From: Larix sibirica
Lineage: Eukaryota > Streptophyta > Pinopsida > Pinales > Pinaceae
DNA: 62,118 nucleotides
NCBI GenBank assembly: GCA_004151065.3
Contig: NWUY0304683684.1
Span: 1-62,118 of the forward strand
Reading direction: 5' to 3'
Each line of letters starts with the position of its first letter. The stretch's first letter is position 1. Below are positions 1 to 10,412 of this stretch, piece by piece. Both the position numbers and the translations under genes were made by a program. The notes below the pieces were generated by a model that worked only from the letters and a program-made list of their open reading frames with translations, had not been told where the DNA came from and made no database searches.

Positions 1-62
1 TGCCCTCCCTTCGGTCAAGCAAGTATACCTTTGGTCAAGCAAGCTTTTCCACTTTCCTTTAT
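1..62 (+). repeat. Dispersed repeat family B, left-end copy
   Basis: The first 60 bases hold two staggered versions of the block CCTTTGGTCAAGCAAGC followed by CTTTTCC and TATAAAT. Almost the same string occurs at 36909-36957, including the TATAAAT tail. Related blocks with CCCTT-GGTC cores occur near 6.1, 10.3, 12.8, 20.4, 51.6 and 60.0 kb. In one frame this copy reads IPLVKQAFPL, comparable to PLVERV and PLVSRV in the later copies. The window starts inside or at the edge of the element, so its left border cannot be seen. Confidence 0.6.
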
Positions 63-603
63 AAATTTACCAGTTCCAATAGGCCAGTTCCACCCTTTCT
101 ATCATCTGGAGACGCCCAGTTCTGTTACTTAATTTACCACCTTGCCTTTGTTGGAAGGATTTCCAGGAAGAAAGATAGGGGACTCAATCCAGTCCAATAG
201 GCTAAAGACCTAACTGCTTGGACACAGAGACAAGCCATAAATGAAAGAGAGTACAAATCAGATAGGAAAAGCTCGGCAAATGCGGAATTCCTTAAGGGAA
301 AGGAGAAGAACACCTTCTCGCCTTACAGGGTGTTGGAGTGCCTCTCCTTCTAACCTTAGTGGGCTGGCTTATCTAGGAAAAGCTGTCGAAATATCGCTAT
401 AGGAAGGGGTTAGTTAGGATTGGTTAGTTAGGGATTGGTTAAGGGATTGATAGGATGGGGTTAGGAATGCCTATCCCGGAAGAGAGTTATCCGTCCGTTG
501 TACCGCCCCAGCTCATTTCAACCGTTGTCTATTTGTCCAGTGGCCCACCTCACCCCCTCCGGGCCCTTATCCATTTGGTTTGCCATAGCCACTTCTCCTT
601 TGG
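63..603. other. Non-coding stretch with GGTTAG-rich patch
   Basis: I see no gene here. Bases about 398-470 contain a degenerate direct repeat of GGTTAGTTAGGATTGG-type words, similar to patches near 25.5 kb and 35.4 kb that also carry GGATTGG and GGGTTAG words. The remainder shows no recognised tRNA, exon or element. Confidence 0.5.
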
Positions 604-1014
604 ATGGGTTCGATGAATCCCAATCGGGGATATCAACTGGAATATCAACAAAGGGAGGAGATTCTGGTTAATAACCTACCTCCTATCATGATGTTTATTC
701 TCTCTGATACACTACTAAATGGGTATATTTATTCTGATCCCATTTCAATAAGAGGTAGGTTTCCATTTTCAACATTGCATATCTACGTTATACTTGCATC
801 AGGAAGTGGAATGGAATCCATGTTTCCCTTGTTAATTTGGTCGGGACAGATCCCCACCCCACCTTCTTATTTTCACATTGTCATAAGGTGGTTGTACAGC
901 CAATACTCGTATAGAAACGTTTCACTTGCCCTTTGTGTGGAGGTTGTCTCCTCCTCTCCTTTGCCCCATAGTATAATACATTGGAGACCTAACATCCGCA
1001 GATCTCATAATTAA
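604..1014 (+). CDS. Hypothetical ORF, 136 codons, unknown function
   Basis: An ATG-initiated frame (MGSMNPNRGYQ) runs 136 codons to a TAA. It has a polar start followed by two weakly hydrophobic patches (about residues 26-40 and 58-75), and no family motif that I recognise. A frame of this length is near the top of what chance would give in a window this size, and there is no paralogous copy here to support it. Neighbouring DNA is repeat-rich non-coding sequence. It could be a chance ORF or a chimeric mitochondrial orf of the kind common in plant mitochondria. Confidence 0.2.
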   Translation: MGSMNPNRGYQLEYQQREEILVNNLPPIMMFILSDTLLNGYIYSDPISIRGRFPFSTLHIYVILASGSGMESMFPLLIWSGQIPTPPSYFHIVIRWLYSQYSYRNVSLALCVEVVSSSPLPHSIIHWRPNIRRSHN

Positions 1015-1357
1015 AAAGAAAAGAAGAAATATAACTTGAATTATGAGATCTCGCCATATCTACGTTGAACTCTTCCATTCCATATGCACTATACCTATCT
1101 GAATCTATCTGATATGAACAGGGGGACATCTAATCCATGTCCTTCATTTTCCATTTGGATGGGTTGGTAGGATACCAAAAACATTTTCATGTTCCATTTT
1201 TTCATTATTCAAAACTTATTTTTTCTTCTTTATGGATTCTATGAGTCAGCGCCTCATCTGGCATATCAAATGGAGACTCTTATTTAGTTATAATGGCATT
1301 TACAGATGCTTCCCTAGGTGTTGTTGGATACCTTTCCTATGAAGAGAGTTTTGCTGA

Positions 1358-1467
1358 TGATGAGGTTCAACCGAATAGGATAAGGTGGTTGGTGATGAGG
1401 TACCGACCGAAGATGAGGTGTTTCAACCGACCGATATTATTATAAGGTATCAACCGAAGATGAGGTA
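1358..1467. repeat. Degenerate tandem repeat (GATGAGGT / CAACCGA)
   Basis: The words GATGAGGT and CAACCGA alternate about four times in 110 bases, with spacing drifting between roughly 20 and 35 bases. The copies are diverged, so this is an old tandem expansion. No frame through it is open for long. Confidence 0.6.
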
Positions 1468-2444
1468 TGATTGCACCTAAACTTTTCACTGCTCTGCTGC
1501 TGCCTTTGCTGCTATCTCATATCAGTGGAGTCTATGTGAGGCTTACACATTTAGGGAAAGGGCTAGGTAGCCATTCATAGAGGTCAGGTAGTGCAACGCA
1601 AGTAAGGTAGATTCATTCAGCAGGCAGGTAAGGTTGTGCCAGTAAGGAAGGTAGATGGATGCTTGCCCCGAGAGTATTGATTGATGGCCCACATATTTTT
1701 AGATGGGTAAAAATTAGGAGGACAAATCTAAAAACCTAACCAGGATACCTAACCGGGAAGAACAAAACGGGGAACCCATACCTCCTCCACGGAACCACAG
1801 CCCTGGCCCTAGAACTTTAACCCCCTGCATAAACTGGGTTCCTACCTGGTCTGGGATAAAAGGTGGTTACTCGACTATAAACAGGAATAAGAGTTGGTTA
1901 CTTATGAGCATTTCGATTGAGACTGATTGGATTTTATTTGAAACTGATTAGTATTTTGATAGGGGCACACGAATGGACTGTCTTCCGCGTGGGTGTGTTT
2001 ACTGGAGAGGTATTTCGCATGGGTGCATGGAGGAAACGTATTCCGGGAGAGGCATTAATTGAGCGAATTGATTTATTCACTTGAGAACATATTAAAAAAA
2101 GCCCCATCTTACCAGAAAAGTCCCACCAACGGAAAAAGAAAACTAAACGGCAGACTTTCAAATAAATACTAGTCAGAAAGCCTAACCTGGGGACCCAACC
2201 GGAAACCTTGCCATAGCACCCAGATCTACAACTCCAACACAACAATGCCCTACTAATATGCGTAATCACTTTACCCCACCATAGCCATAGTAATACCCAG
2301 ACCCGATAAAATGGATCTGCTAACTTCCAATATGAACCAGCCAGACTAATTTGCTCTATTACTTGGATCTTATCTCACGTACCCTTTATTCTCAGATCAC
2401 GTACCCATCATTCCCAAGCTACAGGCAGGATATTGGATCTTTTT

Positions 2445-2610
2445 GGCAGGAGAAGCCCGACCGAGTCCGTAGGTAATATCGCGGAGCCTAACCTAAGAGC
2501 GGTTAGTCTTACAATTATTGATGAATATTTTGATTGATCAGCAGGAAGAGTCCAGCGGTATCCTGTAGGTCAGATCGCGGCCTACCTTAGAGCGATAAGT
2601 CTTACTATTG
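2445..2610. repeat. Imperfect direct duplication of about 75 bp
   Basis: A block running from GGCAGGAGAAG (2445) to TTAGTCTTACAATTAT (about 2519) recurs from GCAGGAAGAG (about 2540) to AAGTCTTACTATTGT (about 2610). Shared internal words include ATCGCGG and AGAGCG. The offset is about 95 bp and the copies differ by several indels. Confidence 0.6.
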
Positions 2611-3086
2611 TATATTATGCTTTTATAAAAGCATAAATTGGAGCGTTAGCAAGGAGCCCTAGCTGCTAGTCGTAACAGGCAGCTAAAGGAGGCGGGGGGA
2701 ACGTACTGGGCCACCCCTGGGGCACCCCAGTACTAACATCTTTTTTATTGTAATTTTCATTTTCAAGTTCCAAGGCGTAGGGTAGAGGCTGTAGGGTGTA
2801 GGTAAGAGTGTATACCAAATAAAGAGTTTCAGGTCCCAAGGAAGCCCCCCCACTAGAACCTGCCTTATAACTAGTAGCACTCTCAGGAATTCCTTAGGAT
2901 AGATACAGTTATTTATCTAAAAATTCACCGGGGTTGAGAACTCGCATTTTTCCATAGTGTCAAATTATGATTTAATGCATTTAAGGTTATTCCTTTATTC
3001 CAATCAGGCAGATGTAAACATAATGAGGCTTGGAGATAAGGTCAAAACCCATTAAAATCCCTTACTCAAAAAGCTAGTGTTATATT

Positions 3087-3644
3087 TTGGGTGTGGTGTC
3101 GATCTTCGTTCATATTGGGCTGATCTCTCGCTTCGGCTCTATATATAATTGCTTTGGGAGGGGGAGGGCTGATGCTTTGGCTTCTTCTTCCCATCCTCCT
3201 GCCCTGCTGGTTCTAGCTTTCTCGCTGCTCCGGCTCTCACTTGCGCTATCCCTATCTGCCGGCCTGTTTTCTATTCTTCTTTCTGGCTTGTAACCCCTTT
3301 TTCTATTATCCTTCAGGAGGGATTACAAGGATAATAACAATGAAAACAGCAGATACAACGATAAAAACAACAGGAACGACAAGCCAGACGAGCGAGCAAC
3401 CGCACCAACGCCCGCCCCCAAGGCAAGCCGGATAGAATGAATAAAAAAAATACGAATAAAGTAGAAAGCGCACAACACGACCAAAGAAAGCAGGGTGGAT
3501 AAAACTGAGCAAGATAAGCCAGCTAGCAGAATGGAGCCCGCTGGTACGGGAAGGATAGAAAAGAGAAATGGTTACGCCGAGGTTGCAAGTTCCCTCCTAA
3601 AGCCATTCGGTAGGGAGATAGATAACCGCATGCAATGGTCATGA
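3087..3644 (+). pseudogene. Broken coding-like locus: hydrophobic segment then Asn/Asp/Lys-rich tail
   Basis: One frame from 3087 (TTG, no ATG) reads a Ser/Leu-rich hydrophobic run (LLVLAFSLLRLSLALSLSAG) and stops at a TAA at 3291-3293. Beyond that stop the same frame stays open to 3435 and turns very hydrophilic: DYKDNNNENS from 3321, then NDKNNRNDKPDER and an Ala/Pro stretch. Two further frame changes continue coding-like sequence: MNKKNTNKVES from 3437, then a segment ending GREIDNRMQWS and a TGA at 3642-3644. The sharp switch from membrane-like to polar composition is what a real protein would show. I do not recognise the family. With a stop and at least two frameshifts it is best read as a relic; the alternative is compositional drift in a repeat-derived region. 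Confidence 0.35.
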
Positions 3645-4503
3645 ATGAGATCCCAAATCGAAATATAGAAAAGGAAGGTCATTTGAATGAATGGGGTAAC
3701 TAAGTCTCTTTCAATATAATATGGATTGGTTCAATTAGCAGGAGAGGACCCACCTTTCGATGGCTGGAGCCAACACTTTAACTCCCCGGCCGGTGGGGAT
3801 TGTCCCATCACTAATATTTTTAAGTTATTCTTTACTATAGATGTAATTACACTTTTGCAACGGATAGATAAATGCCTGCTGGCCGGAGCTGCCAGATGAG
3901 CGAGAGAAAAGGACGCTGGCGCTATAAAATAGGAGGATTATACCTTCTCTCTTTATTATAGGAAATCACTTTTATAAATAAAGCACAGGAACGCGTTAGC
4001 GTTAGAAGTTCCACTGTAGTCATGCCCTTCATCCTGGTCCAATCCACTCATTCTTCGCTTGCGCTCAGCTTCAACCCGGAAAACCAACTATGCTTCGCTT
4101 TGCTTTGCTACGCTTCAACCTGGCTGGGATCAAACTAGGGAATATTTCAGATTCAAGTTATTCATTCCAATATTTGCATATTTTATATTCTTATTTCACA
4201 TAAGGAAGGACATATTTGAAACACACGTACTAGGTCACTTGATGGAGCAACTAAGTACTACGGGATAAAGTATCTATCCAAATATATAATATATGTTTGA
4301 AAGAATATAACTTCTAGCTAGAATTAGTTTTTATATTTCTATGTATTGGAAGAGAATAATCTCCATATATAATGAAATATATAGATAAACTCCCGAACAA
4401 AGTGAAGTCAATTACCCAGGTAAGTTATTTAGTTATATTATTATATATTCCTTCCCCTCATTCCATTCTGGCACCCCTGAAGAAAGGGTTTATTTTATAG
4501 GGG
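3645..4503. other. No feature recognised
   Basis: AT-rich in its second half (4150-4450, many TATAT and ATATA words). I find no gene, tRNA or clear repeat. A 69-codon frame at 4059-4268 is not distinguishable from chance. Confidence 0.5.
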
Positions 4504-4574
4504 GGGGTGTATCGCTGTTGGTGGAGCATCGGGCCTTGAATGGTCGCAGGTTCGAGGGCTTTTATACACACCCC
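4504..4574 (+). pseudogene. trnK-like: tRNA-Lys (UUU)-like relic, anticodon arm deleted
   Basis: The segment reads GGGGTGTATCGCT, then GTTGGTGGAGCATCGGGCC, then GAATGGTCGCAGGTTCGAG, and ends TTTTATACACACCCC. The plant organellar tRNA-Lys(UUU) architecture is visible: GGGTGTAT 5' acceptor strand, GTTGGTAGAGCAT D arm, ATGGTCGC variable region, AGGTTCGA T arm, and a complementary TATAC(AC)ACCC 3' strand. The anticodon loop, where CTTTTAACC would lie, is collapsed to CCTTGA, and the 3' acceptor strand carries an extra dinucleotide. The gene therefore cannot make a normal tRNA-Lys. It is a decayed copy; the functional gene is presumably elsewhere or imported. Confidence in the homology is good, but the exact borders are approximate. 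Confidence 0.7.
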
Positions 4575-4623
4575 CTCTTATTGATGACCCTCGCTGATTG
4601 CACCCGCTTATGTAACCTGCCCT

Positions 4624-5031
4624 ATGGAACCTCGAATCCTTCTTGTAGCGCCCCTTGCTGGCTGGATCCTCGGAGCCAGCCTTGTAGCACGCCTCGTCAT
4701 CTTGCACCAGCTGCCTTATTGCACCCCGCTTCTCTACCTTGCCTTCACTATTGAGCCTCGCACCCTTACTTCTTCAAAAGGATTTTCCTTCCGTTCCGTC
4801 ACTCCATTTTTATATTTGAATCATCTCTTTCTTGTCCTGTCCGACAAAATTATCCTCCCATCCTCTCTTACTTCCTCCCTCCAATCCATCCTCCCGACCT
4901 TCCAACCAGTCAATTCTCACGCATACCCGCTTTATTTCTGTTCAATTCGCACCTACCGCCAACTAAAAGAAAGCGTCCCCATCATACCCGGCCCCCTTCA
5001 TTTCACAGATCACACGTACCCATTCCATTAG
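4624..5031 (+). CDS. Hypothetical ORF, 135 codons
   Basis: An ATG-started frame of 135 codons (MEPRILLVAPLAGW) starts 50 bases after the tRNA relic. The first 45 codons overlap a degenerate repeat of ATTGCACCCGCTT and CTTGTAGC words (about 4590-4760), giving a hydrophobic N-terminal third. The rest is Ser/Pro/Leu/Tyr rich. I recognise no motif. Length is within chance expectation for this composition, and the pyrimidine-rich strand bias alone may explain the open frame. Confidence 0.2.
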   Translation: MEPRILLVAPLAGWILGASLVARLVILHQLPYCTPLLYLAFTIEPRTLTSSKGFSFRSVTPFLYLNHLFLVLSDKIILPSSLTSSLQSILPTFQPVNSHAYPLYFCSIRTYRQLKESVPIIPGPLHFTDHTYPFH

Positions 5032-7204
5032 TTAGGAAGCCCGCTCAGGAAACAATCCCTGGAAGGAAAGCACAGTATGCACTAACCCATACGAAAGAAG
5101 GAAGCCCGCATTCTCACAGTGAAAAAAAACAGTGAAAGCCCCAGGACACTTTTTGATTTCTGCTCTATGTCGGCTTGAGTTTACACAATATAATAGGATA
5201 TCATACAAGAATATATAAAAAGCAGGTAGGTGTGACTGGACTGATTGGGTTGGACAGTCGGCCCAGGTGGTACTGGACTGGTTTCCGTAGGCCCATGTTT
5301 ATAGGTGGGCTGGCCGATGCTTGCTTCTACTTTAATTACTTATTAGGTGGGGGGATCAAATGGGGACTCCAACTGTATTTTATTACTACTAATGAAATGG
5401 CCTTTTCAGATCGTTCACCTATCAATTTATTATTCATTTATTTGAGGTTCACCTGGTCGCTGTTTGCTCGCTATGATTGTGGGCGGGATGATCTTTATTG
5501 ATCGAGAGCTGCAGGAGCTAGATGGATGAATGGATGAGCAGCTTCATGCTGCTTGGACGTAGTGAATTGTTTTTTCAGTTCTTGGCTTCTGTGAACACCT
5601 TGGGTCCCATCCATGGAGCTTACTCTGGTCGGAAGTCCATGTTGGCTCCAGTTCGTTCGTACCATGTTCAGGAACTCTTCTATTGAAGAGGTTATCCTCC
5701 TTCATGCATAGAGAAGTTTCACTTTTGTTATGTTAAAAAACAATAGCGCGTATAACTAACTAATTATGTTTGAACAAATATTTGAATTTATTATAATTCC
5801 CCATGGCAGGTCTAATAAAAACTATTTTAATAAAGTCAGATACATACCACTTATCAGCGGTATAAACCATATACAAGCTAGTGCCATACAATTCCATGTT
5901 TCATAATAAGCAATGACGATTTATAACTTATTCGAAAACTTTTTCTCTAGTTTGATGGTGGCGCTCTGGAGATGGGAATAAAGCAATGACATATCCGGAT
6001 ATAGAGTGCAGCAAACGTGGCTAGTCACGAGCATGAGAACATTGATGGTAAATTCGGGAAGCAAAGGTGTCCTCGCCCTTCTTGGGTCGGGCGAGACTTT
6101 CAGACATCATATCCAGATGAGAGAGTATTAACCTGGCCTTCTGAGAATAAGTGATACTTAAAGGTGGCATCTGGGAAGATCCAACAGCAGATTCAGAAAC
6201 TAACTTTATGTCTAGTAGTTATTTCTATTCAGCTTACGGTATTCACACGGATCAAAGTGAATGGGCTAAGGCATGGTGTACTTTATGGTTCCATAGGGGT
6301 GGTCCCACGAACGGACTAACACTGTCCACTTACAACAGTCACAGACAGGAGGACTCACCAGTCATAGCCTATAGTCATTGCTCTAGCCATAAGGTCATTG
6401 ACCATAGGTAGGGTCAGCCAATAGCCGCTAGTTGATGCCAGGAGTCAGTGTAAGAGCTAGAAGGTGCAGCATGAACCTCTATTCAGGAAGAGCTCTACTC
6501 ATCGAACCTATACTACGTGCATTAACTATACTTCGATAACTATACGACGACCTATACGACGTGACCAATACAATGTACCCCATAGTTTTAGTCCGATATT
6601 TCCCATACATGTTACCTCTTAGCTGCTATTCACCCATATGCTTATTATTCTTACCAAACTCCTTATCTTCCTGTCGGGTATGAATTGATAAAAAGGGTAC
6701 TTACCCTCTGTCATCTGCGGGTAAGTACTTTTATCTCTCGGGTAAAGTGGCTCAAAAGGTTCCTTAACGTCTCTCGGGTCTGTTGAACGTGGTACGATTG
6801 ATCAGTTCGGGGGGACATCTCTTCTCCTATTGGCCATTTGGGCCTCCTTCCTTATCCTCTTTTCCTTCGGTTCTGTGGTTACAGGCTAAAGGTAATAGGC
6901 TAAGGCTTGCTGTTGAAAGGTTCAAGGTGAAAGGCAAAGGGGTGAAGGCTTCTATTCTTGGTTACAGGCTTATGACTACTGTTTATCCTGATGAATGGAT
7001 TAAAGTTGAACTTGGTGTATTGTGCAGACTGGGCAGGTGCCTTACTAACTGGTTGGCCTTACTGTGCCTTACGCGTACTGGGACTGGGAAAAAAAGTAAG
7101 CTCTAGGCTCAAGCAGGCATAAAGAGGTGGGTAGGTGCAACTGTGTACTTTATGTTTTCACATCCCTAGGTCCTATGTATCATAAGTAAGCACTAACTAT
7201 AGTC
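5032..7204. other. Gene-free stretch with weak ORFs and family copies
   Basis: No gene is supported. Three frames exist on the plus strand (5175-5501, 6151-6411, 6783-7106) but the first and last begin with TTG and none has a recognisable domain. Bases 6071-6097 carry a family B copy (CTCGCCCTTCTTGGGTCGG). Bases 6346-6370 carry the AGGAGGAC-CACCAGTCATAG word seen in family A at 47726 and 51689. Around 6880-6980 GGCTAAGGCTTGCTG and GGTTACAGGCT words repeat. Confidence 0.45.
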
Positions 7205-7530
7205 ATTGTAAAGTATCCAAACCCAGCAGTGTATGTAGCGCGGTGGAGTAGCGCACCATACCAGTTTCTTTTCCCAGTTGAGCAGTCCAACCCCTGGTAT
7301 CCAATCCCAGGCAGGAGCCCAGTCGAGGGTCCAAGCTGAGTAGCTGAGTATCCAAGCAGAGTAGTATCCGAGCGTAGCAGTTGATTAGCGCAGTCTGAGT
7401 AACCAATCCGATCAGTAAGTATCCAAGTTGAGTAGCGCAGCGGCCAAGTTTAGTATTTCTACAGCTGCCGAGTAGCCCCATTCAATTAGTCCAGTCAAAT
7501 AGCACAGCAGCCACAGTTGATTATCCAATT
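7205..7530. repeat. Degenerate tandem block (GTATCCAAGC / GAGTAGCGCAG)
   Basis: Over about 320 bases the words GTATCCAA, GAGTAG, AGCGCAG and CAGTC recur roughly every 20-30 bases with substitutions and small indels. The same vocabulary appears briefly at 20220-20255 (GAGTAACCAAGCCGAG). There is no exact unit any more, consistent with an old, diverged minisatellite. It sits upstream of an A-rich tract (AAAAAGAAAAAG, about 7605-7630). Confidence 0.6.
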
Positions 7531-7928
7531 TTATTATCCAAGGTGTGTTCGAAGATCTGGTCCAACGAAACTGAGCGGCTGCTCCGAACCAGAGTCAAAA
7601 AATAAAAGAAAAAGAAAAAGAAAAAAAAAGCCCAACCCTTCATACCTGTACCGAACGCCTATCCGGAAGACTATCCATAGTAGCACTCCCCTCAGAATAA
7701 AGGCAGTATGAATCAATAAACCACTCCTCCTCGGTGGGCTTGGCTGACAGCAAAAGGGTACCTATGAACCTGGCAAAACGAAACTTGTCTTTATAAAAAA
7801 ACGTATTTGAATAGGTTTTTCATTGACCAGAAACCTTATTTAAACATTTTTCAACTTTTACCTTAGCTCCGAACCATAAACCTAGTCCCCCCGGACTCCC
7901 TCACGCATGCATGCCTCACACCGCCAAC

Positions 7929-8324
7929 TCACCCGTTTACCCCTATGAAATAAGGATAACACACCAAAGACCGAAAGTACATTGAGAAAGAAAAACAATG
8001 TTGGAATTTTTTGATAAGCTCATCTGTAAACAAGCGTGGAAAAAGTCTTCTGGTGTAAACGTGGGAACCAGAATAAATATTATTGTTCGGCGGCTCGTCA
8101 ATAGGTGCTTTCCTTATATCGGGTATATCCAGTAATGCGGTTCTTTTCACTCGGGTATGGACTGAAGGGGTACGGTGAGGGATAAGGTGAGTGAACGGGT
8201 GGTTATAATTAAATGGGTCCTTCTCCTCTGGGCCAGTGATGGGAGCAACGGAAAAAGTAGTTGTTTTCACTATTTGCACAATGTGTCTGGTATGCTCAAA
8301 TGGGTGATCGTAAATAATGCATCG
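7929..8324 (-). pseudogene. Coding-like open frame without an ATG
   Basis: A minus-strand frame is open from just after a TGA at 8325-8327 to a stop at 7929, 132 codons. It contains no ATG until about codon 115. The translation is polar, with HPFEHTRHIVQIVK early, VAPITGPEEKDPFNYNHPF next and YTRRLFPRLFTDELIKKF later, giving alternating charged and aromatic residues with few Cys and no Trp. That composition is more protein-like than most frames here. A start by ACG-to-AUG editing, or loss of the 5' end, would be needed for expression. I do not recognise the family, and chance remains possible. Confidence 0.22.
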
Positions 8325-8511
8325 TCATTTATTCCTTCAATCCTTTCAATGTATAAACTCCTGTTTTGTATTGGTAAGTGAGATGGGAGGTAAAGGGTCA
8401 AGGGTTTAGGTATCCCAGCAAGGTCTCCTGGCTAGGCCTCATTCGTTGTTCCGTGGTTCGCCCCTATCAGAAGACTGTCCTGTTGTGTAATCTTACTCCG
8501 AATACATAAAG

Positions 8512-8537
8512 GCGCGCTTACTTACGTGCTTACTGCT
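8512..8537 (+). repeat. 26-bp exact repeat shared with 51397-51422
   Basis: Starting GCGCGCTTACTTACG and ending GCTTACTGCT, this 26-base block is identical at 51397-51422, where it lies inside a coding-like frame (reading AYLRAYC). A shorter relative, GCACGCTTACGCGCTTACC, is at about 32025-32044. The flanks at 8.5 kb do not match those at 51.4 kb beyond a few bases, so it may mark a small duplication or recombination footprint. Confidence 0.6.
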
Positions 8538-10310
8538 AAAATGTATTTATTCTTATTGTGAACATAGAAAACAAAAAAGAAATGTTTACCTATGTGCTAA
8601 TCAGCTTAGCTAATTGGCATAGCTACCGGAATGGGCACTGCTTGGCATTTAAAAGATCAGTGCGAAAGCTGAAGCTGATGTGAATTCCATTAATGAAAGA
8701 GCGGAAGCAATATCTACGTGTACTTTAGCTAATTCCATTTGAAGTCTCCTCCTTTAAACAAGCCAACAGATACAATCGAGGTGTAGTAATTTCCCTGCAC
8801 TAAATATACTACTTAGATCAATGGCAAGTACTCTTGGCCGGGACTACTAAGAAATATCTATTCCTTGCCCTCGGGAGTACAAGCGGCTTCGCACCTTGGT
8901 GATTATTTGGAGCACTGCGAGAACATACCCAACCACAGTTCCCAACTTCTATGGTAGTCTCCATCCATAATAAAAGAAACTTCCGGTTGTCTTCATACAG
9001 GAAAGACAACAAGTAAAGACACTTGCTTTACTACTTGCCTTAGTCCATAGTGTAAGTTCATATAGTTGTTTAAGCCTTTGAGTGAAAGCCAGTTGTCTAC
9101 ATAGCGTGTTAACTGTTCGACGTTAACAGGAAGGAGTTGGACGTGCCCACCTGTTCTTGTTACACTGTGTGTTCAGAAGGTTGTTGCCACAGGGGAGATA
9201 TTACTTTAGTTTTATCCAGTTTTATCTAGTCTGGGCAAGTATGAGGATAGTAGTCCCAATAGGATGGAAGGATATAGACCATGGAGGGAGCGGAAAAGAG
9301 ATAAAATGTGTGTGATTCAAAACATGATTATATTAATAGTATATAAAGATATACCTTATTATATATACGTTACTATGCTATTCTATTTTGCTTATTACAA
9401 AACGTTTTTAACAAACGTTAAGTTTGGGTGATTAGTCACAACATGTACCTAACTCCTTTGGTCTCGCAAGCCAAGGTACAAAGTCCTTTGGGTGCGTCAT
9501 GTGCCTTAATCATCGTTCGTTATGGGTTTCATTATTGATTGTCTACATCCCGGCTCTATATCCCTTGCTTACGGGGGGAGCTGCAGCCTCAGCTTAATCT
9601 CTTCTTAATCTCCTTCCATGGCATCAGCTTCTTTCAATCTGCTTGGCTTTTGCTTGCTCGCGTTGTTTTCTTTTTATTACTCTTCGGCTTTCCTTCTTTT
9701 ATTCCCTATGTCGTTGCTTGTTGCCCTTACTATGTTGCCTGCCATCCTTATTTTTTTTTATCTGTGTTTAAGTACAGTAAAGTCGTTCCAAAATTCATTT
9801 TGTTTATACTCGGTTCAAGTTTTTCTATTTATGATCTCTATAACTAGTTTAACGTCATGACTTAAAGCTGAAAATATTGAAATATACTTTACCTACCTCT
9901 CTGTGAGTAGGAGGTCTATAATGAGGTGCCTGCCTTTTCTGAAGAATCACTGGAATAATAAATTGAATCGCCAAGACCGTGACTCAGCAAGAGGTCCAGC
10001 AACTAGCTATAAGGTTTTTCCCGAAACTAGACTAGGAGGGTCCCACAACATTTAATCCCTACCCTTGAGTGACACAGGCTCACATGCAGAGTTGATTGAC
10101 TCGCAGCAGCCCAGCCAATACCAAAATTTATACACAAGCGCTGCCCTACGGATCAACACGGCAACTGGTTGTTCACTCTTATAGGATGGGCGAGAGAGAT
10201 CTATTTTCAATTTGAATTACGGGGTAGTTTGGCTAGTTCGTTCCATTACTAAAAGGTAACCAGATCTGAGACAAAGAAAGGGGCTTCCACAAAATTCTTT
10301 TTAGACCCTT
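8538..10310. other. Gene-free stretch; pyrimidine-rich ORF pair at 9.54-9.86 kb
   Basis: No gene is supported. Two overlapping plus-strand frames (9539-9847 from TTG, 9618-9860 from ATG, 80 codons) are strongly hydrophobic, but they derive from a T-rich tract with repeated CTTGCT and GTTGCTTGTTGCC words, so the hydrophobicity is a by-product of composition. At 8990-9055 the words AAGACAACAAGTAAAGACACTTGC and CTTGCCTTAGTCCATAG relate to the block at 20.9-21.1 kb. Confidence 0.45.
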
Positions 10311-10412
10311 TTATACTTGCCCTTCTTAGGTCTCTTATGGGCAAGCGGCTCGTACCTTGCCCACCCTTGGTCGGACAAGAGCTAAACACGCACCTTCCAA
10401 TTTCACTTTAAC
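10311..10412 (+). repeat. Dispersed repeat family B, extended copy
   Basis: The copy reads CTTGCCCTTCTTAGGTCT, GGGCAAGCGGCTCGTACC, then TTGCCCACCCTTGGTCGG and GAGCTAAACACGCACC. The first half is present in inverted orientation at 12832-12888. The second half resembles 20468-20509 (TTTAGGTCGAGAGCTAAACG). One frame reads CPPLVGQELNTHLP, comparable to PLVERV at 51.6 kb and PPLVSRVRDLTPL at 60.0 kb. This is the longest recognisable member of the family. Confidence 0.65.

Larger units (their letters stand above)
1015..3086. other. Gene-free stretch with local repeats
   Basis: No gene is supported in these 2 kb. Two repeat structures inside it are listed separately (a degenerate tandem at 1358-1467 and a duplication at 2445-2610). 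A 111-codon minus-strand frame at 1934-2269 has a mixed, Cys/Trp-containing composition and looks like chance. Bases 2760-2800 carry a pyrimidine/purine patch with repeated GTAGGG words. Confidence 0.5.

Noticed and set aside
9539-9860. Membrane-protein genes in the T-rich stretch
   Set aside because: Two frames are hydrophobic at once because the strand is T-rich with short repeats, so the signal is compositional.
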